From Nemopilema nomurai (Eukaryota; Cnidaria; Scyphozoa; Rhizostomeae; Rhizostomatidae), in NCBI GenBank assembly GCA_003864495.1, contig ML133383.1, forward strand, positions 5,316,880 through 5,380,879: a DNA stretch of 64,000 nt, in the 5' to 3' direction. A program made the translations under genes and the position numbers. Below the pieces are notes generated by a model. It worked only from the letters and a program-made list of their open reading frames with translations, had not been told where the DNA came from and did no database searches. Below are positions 36,658-49,040 of the stretch, one piece after another. Every line of letters begins with the position of its first letter. Positions within the stretch are counted from its first letter, which is position 1.

Positions 36658-37301
36658 AAAGGAATTGAGTCCGTATAAATGGTTGAACGTTAAAGCGCAA
36701 CAAAATCTGCTAACAAACTGCCGTCATTACGATTTGGAAAAGGCCGCTCATGATTGGTTAGTTGTTGCTATGGTCAAACTGATCACATGAACATTCTTTA
36801 GCGGCCAGTGCAACAAATTTTTAATGGCGGTTTGCAAGTTGAAAAGGGAGAGACGAAGCAAGTTTTAAAAGGTCTTTACTAACTAAGATATGATTTGGGA
36901 TATTCCATGAATGTAGATTCACTCGCGTGGCTTTTGAGAAATGCTCTCGAGAGCAAATCACAAGAAAAGGCCAGCAAACCGTCATGGAACAGCGCCAACA
37001 ATGCTGGGCCTACGTCGAGGAAACAAAAAGTGATCGTCACTGGACCGATAAAAATATCGTTTTGACGGTCCATCAGTATCTGGTATTTGAAACATGATTA
37101 ATCTCTTCACTTCGATTCTATTTGAATTTTGTCTCTCGCTCGCTTCGTTTTCCAAGGAAAGGATGTGGGTTGAAGCGATTTGGCAGGTTCCGCATTCTGA
37201 TCACATGTTTTACTCTCTGTCGTTACGGTAACCGAACTGATCACATGAAAACCAGGTCACCCCAAACGAAGCCGCGATATTTATACGGACTCAATTCCTT
37301 T
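36658..37301. repeat. 23-bp perfect inverted repeats bounding a 0.64-kb segment
   Basis: AAAGGAATTGAGTCCGTATAAAT at 36658-36680 is exactly reverse-complemented at 37279-37301. The segment between also contains CTGATCACATGAA twice (about 36780 and 37238). No ORF of note and no target duplication were seen. It could be a fold-back element or a divergent regulatory segment. Confidence 0.6.
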
Positions 37302-38704
37302 CAGAGGAAGCTCTTCCACCTTGAACTGCATTTCTATAGTAGCTTTACATAGAGAGCAATTTGCGTCAGTGAATGGGACCCTATAAACATGGTTTTCCTG
37401 CAAACATTGTTTGTTTTAGTTGCCAGGGTGCTGCTGATCTTTAACAGTTTTATGCATGAGAAACATCAAGTTCAATTAAAAGGACCTTGTATTAGACCAT
37501 TTCAAATTGCTGTTTAACCATGGATAGGAGCAATTTTTGAAAGAAAAGTGCTTTTTTGTTTACCTTGTTAAACTTACGGACATCCTGCTAGAACACGTTT
37601 AATTAAAAAAGAAAGAACTGCCTAAACAGTTAGAGTCGGCTTTCTAGCATTACTCGATGCCCAATTACAGTGCACGTAGGAATTGATCCCGAAAACAAAC
37701 TTCACAGGATTAGACATTTTCTCATCAAACATGCTACTTCCAGTGTAAGTGGTACCCCCCTGCTTTAAGCAACCTTTTTCCACTAATAACAATGCAATTA
37801 TGGATTCATCTAGCGAAAACGTTGATTCGTGGCACTATGCATATGCAAAATATTTCGAGGCAAATTAACAATGCGACATATGCCTCTTACGGTTGTGCTT
37901 TCTAAAGATCTTTTCGAAAACAACCATCCACTTTTGATACCCGCCATCGAAGCGAGACAACAGATCTGTGTGTTGTTGTTCTCGTCATTGTTCTTTGCTT
38001 GTTTCCCTGGCGCCCGTTTCCAATACCTTTGTAAATTTAATTAAGAAGTACGAAATACAAAAGCCCAAAATTGAGTTGTGCAATCCCTGTCATGACTTAA
38101 CCATCTTCAAACTATATTTCCGCAGTAAGCAGCATACATTTATATTTGCATGTTTATGTAGTTTAATGCACCAATAATATGTATGTCATTCATTAATTCT
38201 AGCAAGCGCTCTAAAGCAAAGTTCTCTCCACCCTACGACCCTTGCTTAACTCTTGGGTCTCCAGTAGCTTCTTTTGCTCACACAGATTGCCCCCATTCTC
38301 TTCACTCACGTTATCATTTGCCAGCGCATTTCTACTTTGTTAATGAGGATATAATCCTGTCTTCCAATTCACTTCTCTCTACCTTATTTCCCCCTCCCCC
38401 AAACAATGCTACAGGTTGGACTCTGTCCTGCAACATTTGGGTCCAAAAAAGACAGAGGGAAGCCACAAATAATAAGCTAGTGCCCAGTCCTACAACTAGT
38501 CCTACTCCTCAACTTCACAAATTGCTTCAAGTAGGTCAAAAATGGAGATTTTCAAACGCTAGGAATCAGGCTAAATCACGACTCTTCTTCCAGTTTGAAC
38601 TGATAGTACCATACTTGCCCCAAAACCCGTTGCGCACAAAAATAGTTGCCCCAAAAGATTAGCCTCGGCAAGACAAGAACCTGGAATCGAGACCAAAAAT
38701 GACC
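37302..38704. other. No gene identified
   Basis: The longest ORF (38183-38662, plus, 159 codons from an ATG) has no recognisable domain, and its Pro/Ser/Thr-rich composition is typical of chance frames. The region ends at the start of the 81-bp satellite. Confidence 0.35.
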
Positions 38705-41700
38705 TCATGCTCACCAAGCACAAGTTGAAACTTGGACATTTTAATCAGTTGAACTGAGGAGAACCAAAGCTCTACTTCGGTACTAACATGCTCACCAAGC
38801 ACAAGTTGAAACTTGGACATTTTAATTAGTTGAACTGAGGAGAACAAAAGCTCTACTTCGGTACTAACATGCTCACCAAGCACAAGTTGAAACTTGGACA
38901 TTTTAATCAGTTGAACTGAGGAGAACCAAAGCTCTACTTCGGTACTAACATGCTCACCAAGCACAAGTTGAAACTTGGACATTTTAATCAGTTGAACTGA
39001 GAAGAACCAAAGCTCTACTTCGGTACTAACATGCTCACCAAGCACAAGTTGAAACTTGGACATTTTAATCAGTTGAACTGAGGAGAACCAAAGCTCTACT
39101 TCGGTACTAACATGCTCACCAAGCACAAGTTGAAACTTGGACATTTTAATCAGTTGAACTGAGGAGAACAAAAGCTCTACTTCGGTACTAACATGCTCAC
39201 CAAGCACAAGTTGAAACTTGGACATTTTAATCAGTTGAACTGAGGAGAACCAAAGCTCTACTTCGGTACTAACATGCTCACCAAGCACAAGTTGAAACTT
39301 GGACATTTTAATCAGTTGAACTGAGGAGAACCAAAGCTCTACTTCGGTACTAACATGCTCACCAAGCACAAGTTGAAACTTGGACATTTTAATCAGTTGA
39401 ACTGAGGAGAACCAAAGCTCTACTTCGGTACTAACATGCTCACCAAGCACAAGTTGAAACTTGGACATTTTAATCAGTTGAACTGAGGAGAACCAAAGCT
39501 CTACTTCGGTACTAACATGCTCACCAAGCACAAGTTGAAACTTGGACATTTTAATCAGTTGAACTGAGAAGAACCAAAGCTCTACTTCGGTACTAACATG
39601 CTCACCAAGCACAAGTTGAAACTTGGACATTTTAATCAGTTGAACTGAGGAGAACAAAAGCTCTACTTCGGTACTAACATGCTCACCAAGCACAAGTTGA
39701 AACTTGGACATTTTAATCAGTTGAACTGAGGAGAACCAAAGCTCTACTTCGGTACTAACATGCTCACCAAGCACAAGTTGAAACTTGGACATTTTAATCA
39801 GTTGAACTGAGGAGAACAAAAGCTCTACTTCGGTACTAACATGCTCACCAAGCACAAGTTGAAACTTGGACATTTTAATCAGTTGAACTGAGGAGAACCA
39901 AAGCTCTACTTCGGTACTAACATGCTCACCAAGCACAAGTTGAAACTTGGACATTTTAATCAGTTGAACTGAGGAGAACCAAAGCTCTACTTCGGTACTA
40001 ACATGCTCACCAAGCACAAGTTGAAACTTGGACATTTTAATCAGTTGAACTGAGGAGAACCAAAGCTCTACTTCGGTACTAACATGCTCACCAAGCACAA
40101 GTTGAAACTTGGACATTTTAATCAGTTGAACTGAGGAGAACAAAAGCTCTACTTCGGTACTAACATGCTCACCAAGCACAAGTTGAAACTTGGACATTTT
40201 AATCAGTTGAACTGAGGAGAACCAAAGCTCTACTTCGGTACTAACATGCTCACCAAGCACAAGTTGAAACTTGGACATTTTAATCAGTTGAACTGAGGAG
40301 AACCAAAGCTCTACTTCGGTACTAACATGCTCACCAAGCACAAGTTGAAACTTGGACATTTTAATCAGTTGAACTGAGGAGAACCAAAGCTCTACTTCGG
40401 TACTAACATGCTCACCAAGCACAAGTTGAAACTTGGACATTTTAATCAGTTGAACTGAGGAGAACCAAAGCTCTACTTCGGTACTAACATGCTCACCAAG
40501 CACAAGTTGAAACTTGGACATTTTAATCAGCTCACCAAGCACAAGTTTGAAACTTGGACATTTTAATCAGTTGAACTGAGGAGAACAACAGCTCTACTTC
40601 GGTACTAACATGCTCACAAGCACAAGTTGAAACTTGGACATTTTAATCAGTTGAACTGAGGAGAACAAAAGCTCTACTTCGGTACTAACATGCTCACCAA
40701 GCACAAGTTGAAACTTGGACATTTTAATCAGTTGAACTGAGGAGAACCAAAGCTCTACTTCGGTACTAACATGCTCACCAAGCACAAGTTGAAACTTGGA
40801 CATTTTAATCAGTTGAACTGAGGAGAACCAAAGCTCTACTTCGGTACTAACATGCTCACCAAGCACAAGTTGAAACTTGGACATTTTAATCAGTTGAACT
40901 GAGGAGAACCAAAGCTCTACTTCGGTACTAACATGCTCACCAAGCACAAGTTGAAACTTGGACATTTTAATCAGTTGAACTGAGAGAACCAAAAGCTCTA
41001 CTTCGGTACTAACATGCTCACAAGCACAAGTTGAAACTTGGACATTTTAATCAGTTGAACTGAGGAGAACCAAAGCTCTACTTCGGTACTAACATGCTCA
41101 CCAAGCACAAGTTGAAACTTGGACATTTTAATCAGTTGAACTGAGGAGAACAAAGCTCTACTTCGTACTAACATGCTCACCAAGCACAAGTTGAAACTTG
41201 GACATTTTAATCAGTTGAACTGAGGAGAACCAAGCTCTACTTCGGTACTAACATGCTCACCAAGCACAAGTTGAAACTTGGACATTTTAATCAGTTGAAC
41301 TGAGGAGAACAAAGCTCTACTTCGGTACTAACATGCTCACCAAGCACAAGTTGAAACTTGGACATTTTAATCAGTTGAACTGAGGAGAACCAAAGCTCTA
41401 CTTCGGTACTAACATGCTCACCAAGCACAAGTTGAAACTTGGACATTTTAATCAGTTGAACTGAGGAGAACCAAAGCTCTACTTCGGTACTAACATGCTC
41501 ACCAAGCACAAGCAGTTGAAACTTGGACATTTTAATCAGTTGAACTGAGGAGAACAAAGCTCTACTTCGGTACTAACATGCTCACCAAGCACAAGTTGAA
41601 ACTTGGACATTTTAATCAGTTGAACTGAGGAGAACAAAAGCTCTACTTCGGTACTAACATGCTCACCAAGCACAAGTTGAAACTTGGACATTTTAATCAG

Positions 41701-44700
41701 TTGAACTGAGGAGAACCAAAGCTCTACTTCGGTACTAACATGCTCACCAAGCACAAGTTGAAACTTGGACATTTTAATCAGTTGAACTGAGGAGAACCAA
41801 AGCTCTACTTCGGTACTAACATGCTCACCAAGCACAAGTTGAAACTTGGACATTTTAATCAGTTGAACTGAGGAGAACAAAGCTCTACTTCGGTACTAAC
41901 ATGCTCACCAAGCACAAGTTGAAACTTGGACATTTTAATCAGTTGAACTGAGGAGAACCAAAGCTCTACTTCGGTACTAACATGCTCACCAAGCACAAGT
42001 TGAAACTTGGACATTTTAATCAGTTGAAACTGAGGAGAACAAAAGCTCTACTTCGGTACTAACATGCTCACACAAAGCACAAGTTGAAACTTGGCACTTT
42101 TAATCAGTTGAACTGAGGAGAACCAAAGCTCTACTTCGGTACTAACATGCTCACCAAGCACACAAGTTGAAACTTGGACATTTTAATCAGTTGAACTGAG
42201 GAGAACCAAAGCTCTACTTCGGTACTAACATGCTCACCAAGCACAAGTTGAAACTTGGACATTTTAATCAGTTGAACTGAGGAGAACCAAAGCTCTACTT
42301 CGGTACTAACATGCTCACCAAGCACAAGTTGAAACTTGGACATTTTAATCAGTTGAACTGAGGAGAACCAAAGCTCTACTTCGGTACTAACATGCTCACA
42401 GCAAGCACAAGTTGAAACTTGGACATTTTAATCAGTTGAACTGAGGAGAACCAAAAGCTCTACTTCGGTACTAACATGCTCACCAAGCACAAGTTGAAAC
42501 TTGGACATTTTAATCAGTTGAACTGAGGAGAACAAAGCTCTACTTCGGTACTAACATGCTCACCAAGCACAAGTTGCTTGACATTTTAATCAGTTGAACT
42601 GAGGAGAACCAAAAGCTCTACTTCGGTACTAACATGCTCACCAAGCACAAGTTGAAACTTGGACATTTTAATCAGTTGAACTGAGGAGAACCAAAGCTCT
42701 ACTTCGGTACTAACATGCTCACCAAGCACAAGTTGAAACTTGGACATTTTAATCAGTTGAACTGAGGAGAACAAAAGCTCTACTTCGGTACTAACATGCT
42801 CACCAAGCACAAGTTGAAACTTGGACATTTTAATCAGTTGAACTGAGGAGAACAAAGCTCTACTTCGGTACTAACATGCTCACCAAGCACAAGTTGAAAC
42901 TTGGACATTTTAATCAGTTGAACTGAGGAGAACAAAAGCTCTACTTCGGTACTAACATGCTCACCAAGCACAAGTTGAAACTTGGACATTTTAATCAGTT
43001 GAACTGAGGAGAACCAAAGCTCTACTTCGGTACTAACATGCTCACCAAGCACAAGTTGAAACTTGGACATTTTAATCAGTTGAACTGAGGAGAACAAAGC
43101 TCTACTTCGGTACTAACATGCTCACCAAGCACAAGTTGAAACTTGGACATTTTAATCAGTTGAACTGAGGAGAACCAAAGCTCTACTTCGGTACTAACAT
43201 GCTCACCAAGCACAAGTTGAAACTTGGACATTTTAATCAGTTGAACTGAGGAGAACAAAAGCTCTACTTCGGTACTAACATGCTCACCAAGCACAAGTTG
43301 AAACTTGGACATTTTAATCAGTTGAACTGAGGAGAACAAAGCTCTACTTCGGTACTAACATGCTCACCAAGCACAAGTTGAAACTTGGACATTTTAATCA
43401 GTTGAACTGAGGAGAACCAAAGCTCTACTTCGGTACTAACATGCTCACCAAGCACAAGTTGAAACTTGGACATTTTAATCAGTTGAACTGAGGAGAACCA
43501 AAGCTCTACTTCGGTACTAACATGCTCACCAAGCACAAGTTGAAACTTGGACATTTTAATCAGTTGAACTGAGGAGAACAAAGCTCTACTTCGGTACTAA
43601 CATGCTCACCAAGCACAAGTTGAAACTTGGACATTTTAATCAGTTGAACTGAGGAGAACAAAGCTCTACTTCGGTACTAACATGCTCACCAAGCACAAGT
43701 TGAAACTTGGACATTTTAATCAGTTGAACTGAGGAGAACCAAAGCTCTACTTCGGTACTAACATGCTCACCAAGCACAAGTTGAAACTTGGACATTTTAA
43801 TCAGTTGAACTGAGGAGAACCAAAGCTCTACTTCGGTACTAACATGCTCACCAAGCACAAGTTGAAACTTGGACATTTTAATCAGTTGAACTGAGGAGAA
43901 CCAAAGCTCTACTTCGGTACTAACATGCTCACCAAGCACAAGTTGAAACTTGGACATTTTAATCAGTTGAACTGAGGAGAACCAAAAGCTCTACTTCGGT
44001 ACTAACATGCTCACCAAGCACAAGTTGAAACTTGGACATTTTAATCAGTTGAACTGAGGAGAAGCTCTACTTCGGTACTAACATGCTCACCAAGCACAAG
44101 TTGAAACTTGGACATTTTAATCAGTTGAACTGAGGAGAACCAAAGCTCTACTTCGGTACTAACATGCTCACCAAGCACAAGTTGAAACTTGGACATTTTA
44201 ATCAGTTGAACTGAGGAGAACCAAAGCTCTACTTCGGTACTAACATGCTCACCAAGCACAAGTTGAAACTTGGACATTTTAATCAGTTGAACTGAGGAGA
44301 ACCAAAGCTCTACTTCGGTACTAACATGCTCACCAAGCACAAGTTGAAACTTGGACATTTTAATCAGTTGAACTGAGGAGAACCAAAGCTCTACTTCGGT
44401 ACTAACATGCTCACCAAGCACAAGTTGAAACTTGGACATTTTAATCAGTTGAACTGAGGAGAACCAAAGCTCTACTTCGGTACTAACATGCTCACCAAGC
44501 ACAAGTTGAAACTTGGACATTTTAATCAGTTGAACTGAGGAGAACCAAAGCTCTACTTCGGTACTAACATGCTCACCAAGCACAAGTTGAAACTTGGACA
44601 TTTTAATCAGTTGAACTGAGGAGAACCAAAGCTCTACTTCGGTACTAACATGCTCACCAAGCACAAGTTGAAACTTGGACATTTTAATCAGTTGAACTGA

Positions 44701-47560
44701 GGAGAACCAAAGCTCTACTTCGGTACTAACATGCTCACCAAGCACAAGTTGAAACTTGGACATTTTAATCAGTTGAACTGAGGAGAACCAAAGCTCTACT
44801 TCGGTACTAACATGCTCACCAAGCACAAGTTGAAACTTGGACATTTTAATCAGTTGAACTGAGGAGAACCAAAGCTCTACTTCGGTACTAACATGCTCAC
44901 CAAGCACAAGTTGAAACTTGGACATTTTAATCAGTTGAACTGAGGAGAACCAAAGCTCTACTTCGGTACTAACATGCTCACCAAGCACAAGTTGAAACTT
45001 GGACATTTTAATCAGTTGAACTGAGGAGAACCAAAGCTCTACTTCGGTACTAACATGCTCACCAAGCACAAGTTGAAACTTGGACATTTTAATCAGTTGA
45101 ACTGAGGAGAACAAAGCTCTACTTCGGTACTAACATGCTCACCAAGCACAAGTTGAAACTTGGACATTTTAATCAGTTGAACTGAGGAGAACAAAGCTCT
45201 ACTTCGGTACTAACATGCTCACCAAGCACAAGTTGAAACTTGGACATTTTAATCAGTTGAACTGAGGAGAACAAAGCTCTACTTCGGTACTAACATGCTC
45301 ACCAAGCACAAGTTGAAACTTGGACATTTTAATCAGTTGAACTGAGGAGAACCAAAGCTCTACTTCGGTACTAACATGCTCACCAAGCACAAGTTGAAAC
45401 TTGGACATTTTAATCAGTTGAACTGAGGAGAACAAAAGCTCTACTTCGGTACTAACATGCTCACCAAGCACAAGTTGAAACTTGGACATTTTAATCAGTT
45501 GAACTGAGGAGAACAAAGCTCTACTTCGGTACTAACATGCTCACCAAGCACAAGTTGAAACTTGGACATTTTAATCAGTTGAACTGAGGAGAACAAAAGC
45601 TCTACTTCGGTACTAACATGCTCACCAAGCACAAGTTGAAACTTGGACATTTTAATCAGTTGAACTGAGGAGAACAAAGCTCTACTTCGGTACTAACATG
45701 CTCACCAAGCACAAGTTGAAACTTGGACATTTTAATCAGTTGAACTGAGGAGAACCAAAGCTCTACTTCGGTACTAACATGCTCACCAAGCACAAGTTGA
45801 AACTTGGACATTTTAATCAGTTGAACTGAGGAGAACAAAGCTCTACTTCGGTACTAACATGCTCACCAAGCACAAGTTGAAACTTGGACATTTTAATCAG
45901 TTGAACTGAGGAGAACAAAAGCTCTACTTCGGTACTAACATGCTCACCAAGCACAAGTTGAAACTTGGACATTTTAATCAGTTGAACTGAGGAGAACAAA
46001 GCTCTACTTCGGTACTAACATGCTCACCAAGCACAAGTTGAAACTTGGACATTTTAATCAGTTGAACTGAGGAGAACAAAAGCTCTACTTCGGTACTAAC
46101 ATGCTCACCAAGCACAAGTTGAAACTTGGACATTTTAATCAGTTGAACTGAGGAGAACAAAAGCTCTACTTCGGTACTAACATGCTCACCAAGCACAAGT
46201 TGAAACTTGGACATTTTAATCAGTTGAACTGAGGAGAACAAAAGCTCTACTTCGGTACTAACATGCTCACCAAGCACAAGTTGAAACTTGGACATTTTAA
46301 TCAGTTGAACTGAGGAGAACAAAAGCTCTACTTCGGTACTAACATGCTCACCAAGCACAAGTTGAAACTTGGACATTTTAATCAGTTGAACTGAGGAGAA
46401 CAAAGCTCTACTTCGGTACTAACATGCTCACCAAGCACAAGTTGAAACTTGGACATTTTAATCAGTTGAACTGAGGAGAACAAAGCTCTACTTCGGTACT
46501 AACATGCTCACCAAGCACAAGTTGAAACTTGGACATTTTAATCAGTTGAACTGAGGAGAACCAAAGCTCTACTTCGGTACTAACATGCTCACCAAGCACA
46601 AGTTGAAACTTGGACATTTTAATCAGTTGAACTGAGGAGAACCAAAGCTCTACTTCGGTACTAACATGCTCACCAAGCACAAGTTGAAACTTGGACATTT
46701 TAATCAGTTGAACTGAGGAGAACCAAAGCTCTACTTCGGTACTAACATGCTCACCAAGCACAAGTTGAAACTTGGACATTTTAATCAGTTGAACTGAGGA
46801 GAACCAAAGCTCTACTTCGGTACTAACATGCTCACCAAGCACAAGTTGAAACTTGGACATTTTAATCAGTTGAACTGAGGAGAACCAAAGCTCTACTTCG
46901 GTACTAACATGCTCACCAAGCACAAGTTGAAACTTGGACATTTTAATCAGTTGAACTGAGGAGAACCAAAGCTCTACTTCGGTACTAACATGCTCACCAA
47001 GCACAAGTTGAAACTTGGACATTTTAATCAGTTGAACTGAGGAGAACAAAAGCTCTACTTCGGTACTAACATGCTCACCAAGCACAAGTTGAAACTTGGA
47101 CATTTTAATCAGTTGAACTGAGGAGAACAAAGCTCTACTTCGGTACTAACATGCTCACCAAGCACAAGTTGAAACTTGGACATTTTAATCAGTTGAACTG
47201 AGGAGAACAAAGCTCTACTTCGGTACTAACATGCTCACCAAGCACAAGTTGAAACTTGGACATTTTAATCAGTTGAACTGAGGAGAACCAAAGCTCTACT
47301 TCGGTACTAACATGCTCACCAAGCACAAGTTGAAACTTGGACATTTTAATCAGTTGAACTGAGGAGAACAAAAGCTCTACTTCGGTACTAACATGCTCAC
47401 CAAGCACAAGTTGAAACTTGGACATTTTAATCAGTTGAACTGAGGAGAACAAAGCTCTACTTCGGTACTAACATGCTCACCAAGCACAAGTTGAAACTTG
47501 GACATTTTAATCAGTTGAACTGAGGAGAACAAAAGCTCTACTTCGGTACTAACATGCTCT
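38705..47560. repeat. 80/81-bp satellite array, about 110 copies
   Basis: Near-identical tandem units each contain CTCACCAAGCACAAGTTGAA, ACTTGGACATTTTAATCAG, TTGAACTGAGGAGAAC and CTCTACTTCGGTACTAACATG. The main variants are at one spot: GAACCAAAG (81 bp), GAACAAAAG (81 bp) and GAACAAAG (80 bp). Each unit holds two small palindromes, CAAGTTGAAACTTG and CAGTTGAACTG. Because 81 is a multiple of 3 and the unit lacks minus-strand stops, runs of 81-bp units give long minus-strand frames (38659-40542, 627 codons; 44041-45114, 357 codons). Each 80-bp unit shifts the frame, so a protein is unlikely. The array lies upstream of MGAT5. Confidence 0.98.
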
Positions 47561-47644
47561 ACTTTTGAGGGAAGAACAGCCACTTTGACGTGATTGTGCT
47601 TGTCACCAGTGAGGTACGACTGCCACCAACTATTACACTCTCAC

Positions 47645-48130
47645 TATTAAATCTCACCATTACAAGATAATTTGTAACGGGCTAGCCTGTGTTTGCAAAA
47701 TAAAAACTTGACAATCGTAGTAATGAGAAAAGAAAAAAGGGCAGTAGCTCTGGCGTAGTCCAAGTTTTGTTTCTACAGCAGAATATGTAGTATGTGGTGC
47801 GAATGGAGATGCTTGTAAGTTTGGAGATGAGATAGCGTTTTTGTTGATGATCAATGGACAAAGAGTCGCACATGTCGATGAATGAGCTGCAGGACTTGCC
47901 AAAAATACCAAGTGAACTGATGGAACACAAGAATGACTTAAACTGACTTTTTAAGTAAAATACGAGGGTGGCATATTTCTCTGACTTTCTGACAGCATTG
48001 CAGTTGAGATTTGTTTCAAAGCCTATGGTTAGCTCTAAAACGTACAGACAGTCAGAGGTCTGGCTCAAGTTCCACTTTTTCAAGTTTTCCTGTGTAGCAA
48101 GGGTATAATGGAAACATTTCATTTTCAATT
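47645..48130 (-). mobile_element. R2-type LINE 3' end, copy B (internally deleted)
   Basis: The frame 48128-47682 reads NLKKWNLSQTSDC and then jumps directly to LYVLELTIGFETNL, skipping the zinc-knuckle and RPD part present in copy A. It continues through ISSLGIFGKSC to the 3' UTR. The noncoding tail (about 47645-47720) matches the tail of copy A (TCTCAC[C/T]ATTACAAG, GCTAGCCTG). Non-functional remnant. Confidence 0.75.
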
Positions 48131-48144
48131 CAACTTAAACTACA

Positions 48145-49005
48145 ACTACAAATCTCACTATTACAAGGTAATTTGCAATTTGCTAGCCTGGTTTTACAAG
48201 AAAAAACTATAACAATCGTAAGGTAAAAGGAAAAACTGAGAAAAATAAAATAAAATAAAACAACTAAAGTTAAAAAGGATGTAATTCCGGATTTGTCCAT
48301 GGCTTATTTTTGCAACAAAATATGTAGTACGTAGTACGGATGGCAATGTTGGAAAGTTTAGAAATGAGATACTGTTTTTGTTGCTGATCGATGGAGAGAG
48401 AGTCACACATTTTGAAGAATGAATTGCAGGAATTGCCGAAGATGCCAAGAGAGCTCATAGAAGGTTAACAAAGGAGACACATTTGAACTGCCGCTGTAAA
48501 CCAGATAAGAGAGGAGCATACTTGCTGTGTTTTCTTGTAGCATTTGTCTCAAGATTGGATTCGAAGCCAACAGTTAGCTCTAAAATGTAGAGGTAATTGT
48601 TGTTAGTCCTCAAGAGAAGATCAGGGCGAAGGTTTTCTCCAGTTATGATTGATGGTGAAAGAAAGCCAGGTATATCAGCGTAGATGGTAGATTCATTGAC
48701 AGCTTTTAGTGACGTAGCTAGAAAGTTTAGGATAGAGTTATGTCGCCAGGTGTATCGGCCTTGTTCCAGATATGTTTTGCAGCCAGCAACAACATGAAGG
48801 AGTGTTTCTGGCAGAAAACAGAAAGAACAGTCAGAGGTCTGGCTCAAGTTCCATTTTTTCAGGTTTTTCTGTGTGGCAAGGGTATTGTTCAGGTACCTTA
48901 TGGTGAAATTGAAAATATTCTGAGGCATGCTACTTTGCACCTTGGACCAAAGTTTGTTTATTTGTGGAAGATTCTGGTTAAAGAGATGTGATAATAAAGA
49001 TCCTT
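48145..49005 (-). mobile_element. R2-type LINE 3' end with CCHC and endonuclease motifs, copy A
   Basis: Open frame from about 49005 down to 48455. It contains the C-terminal CCHC motif DCSFCFLPETLLHVVAGC (C-x2-C-x7-H-x4-C). The restriction-like endonuclease signature RPDLLL...LYILELTVGFESN (RPD then E) follows. This order is characteristic of R2/NeSL/CRE-group LINEs. A frameshift near 48455 separates the rest of the domain (SSLGIFGNSC..., 48458-48270). The reverse transcriptase is missing, so the copy is 5'-truncated. It shares its tail with copy B. Confidence 0.8.
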
Positions 49006-49040
49006 GGGAGGTTAGGATGTTTTGCAGACGATCTTAATGC

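Noticed and set aside
38183..38662. 159-codon plus-strand ORF from an ATG
   Set aside because: No recognisable domain, low-information Pro/Ser composition and no supporting splice or neighbour evidence.
38659..40542. 627-codon minus-strand ORF of 27-residue repeats
   Set aside because: It is a by-product of the 81-bp satellite; 80-bp units shift the frame throughout the array, and it has no unique coding flank.
48740..48991. Plus-strand ORF over the LINE tail
   Set aside because: Antisense shadow of the R2-like LINE coding frame.
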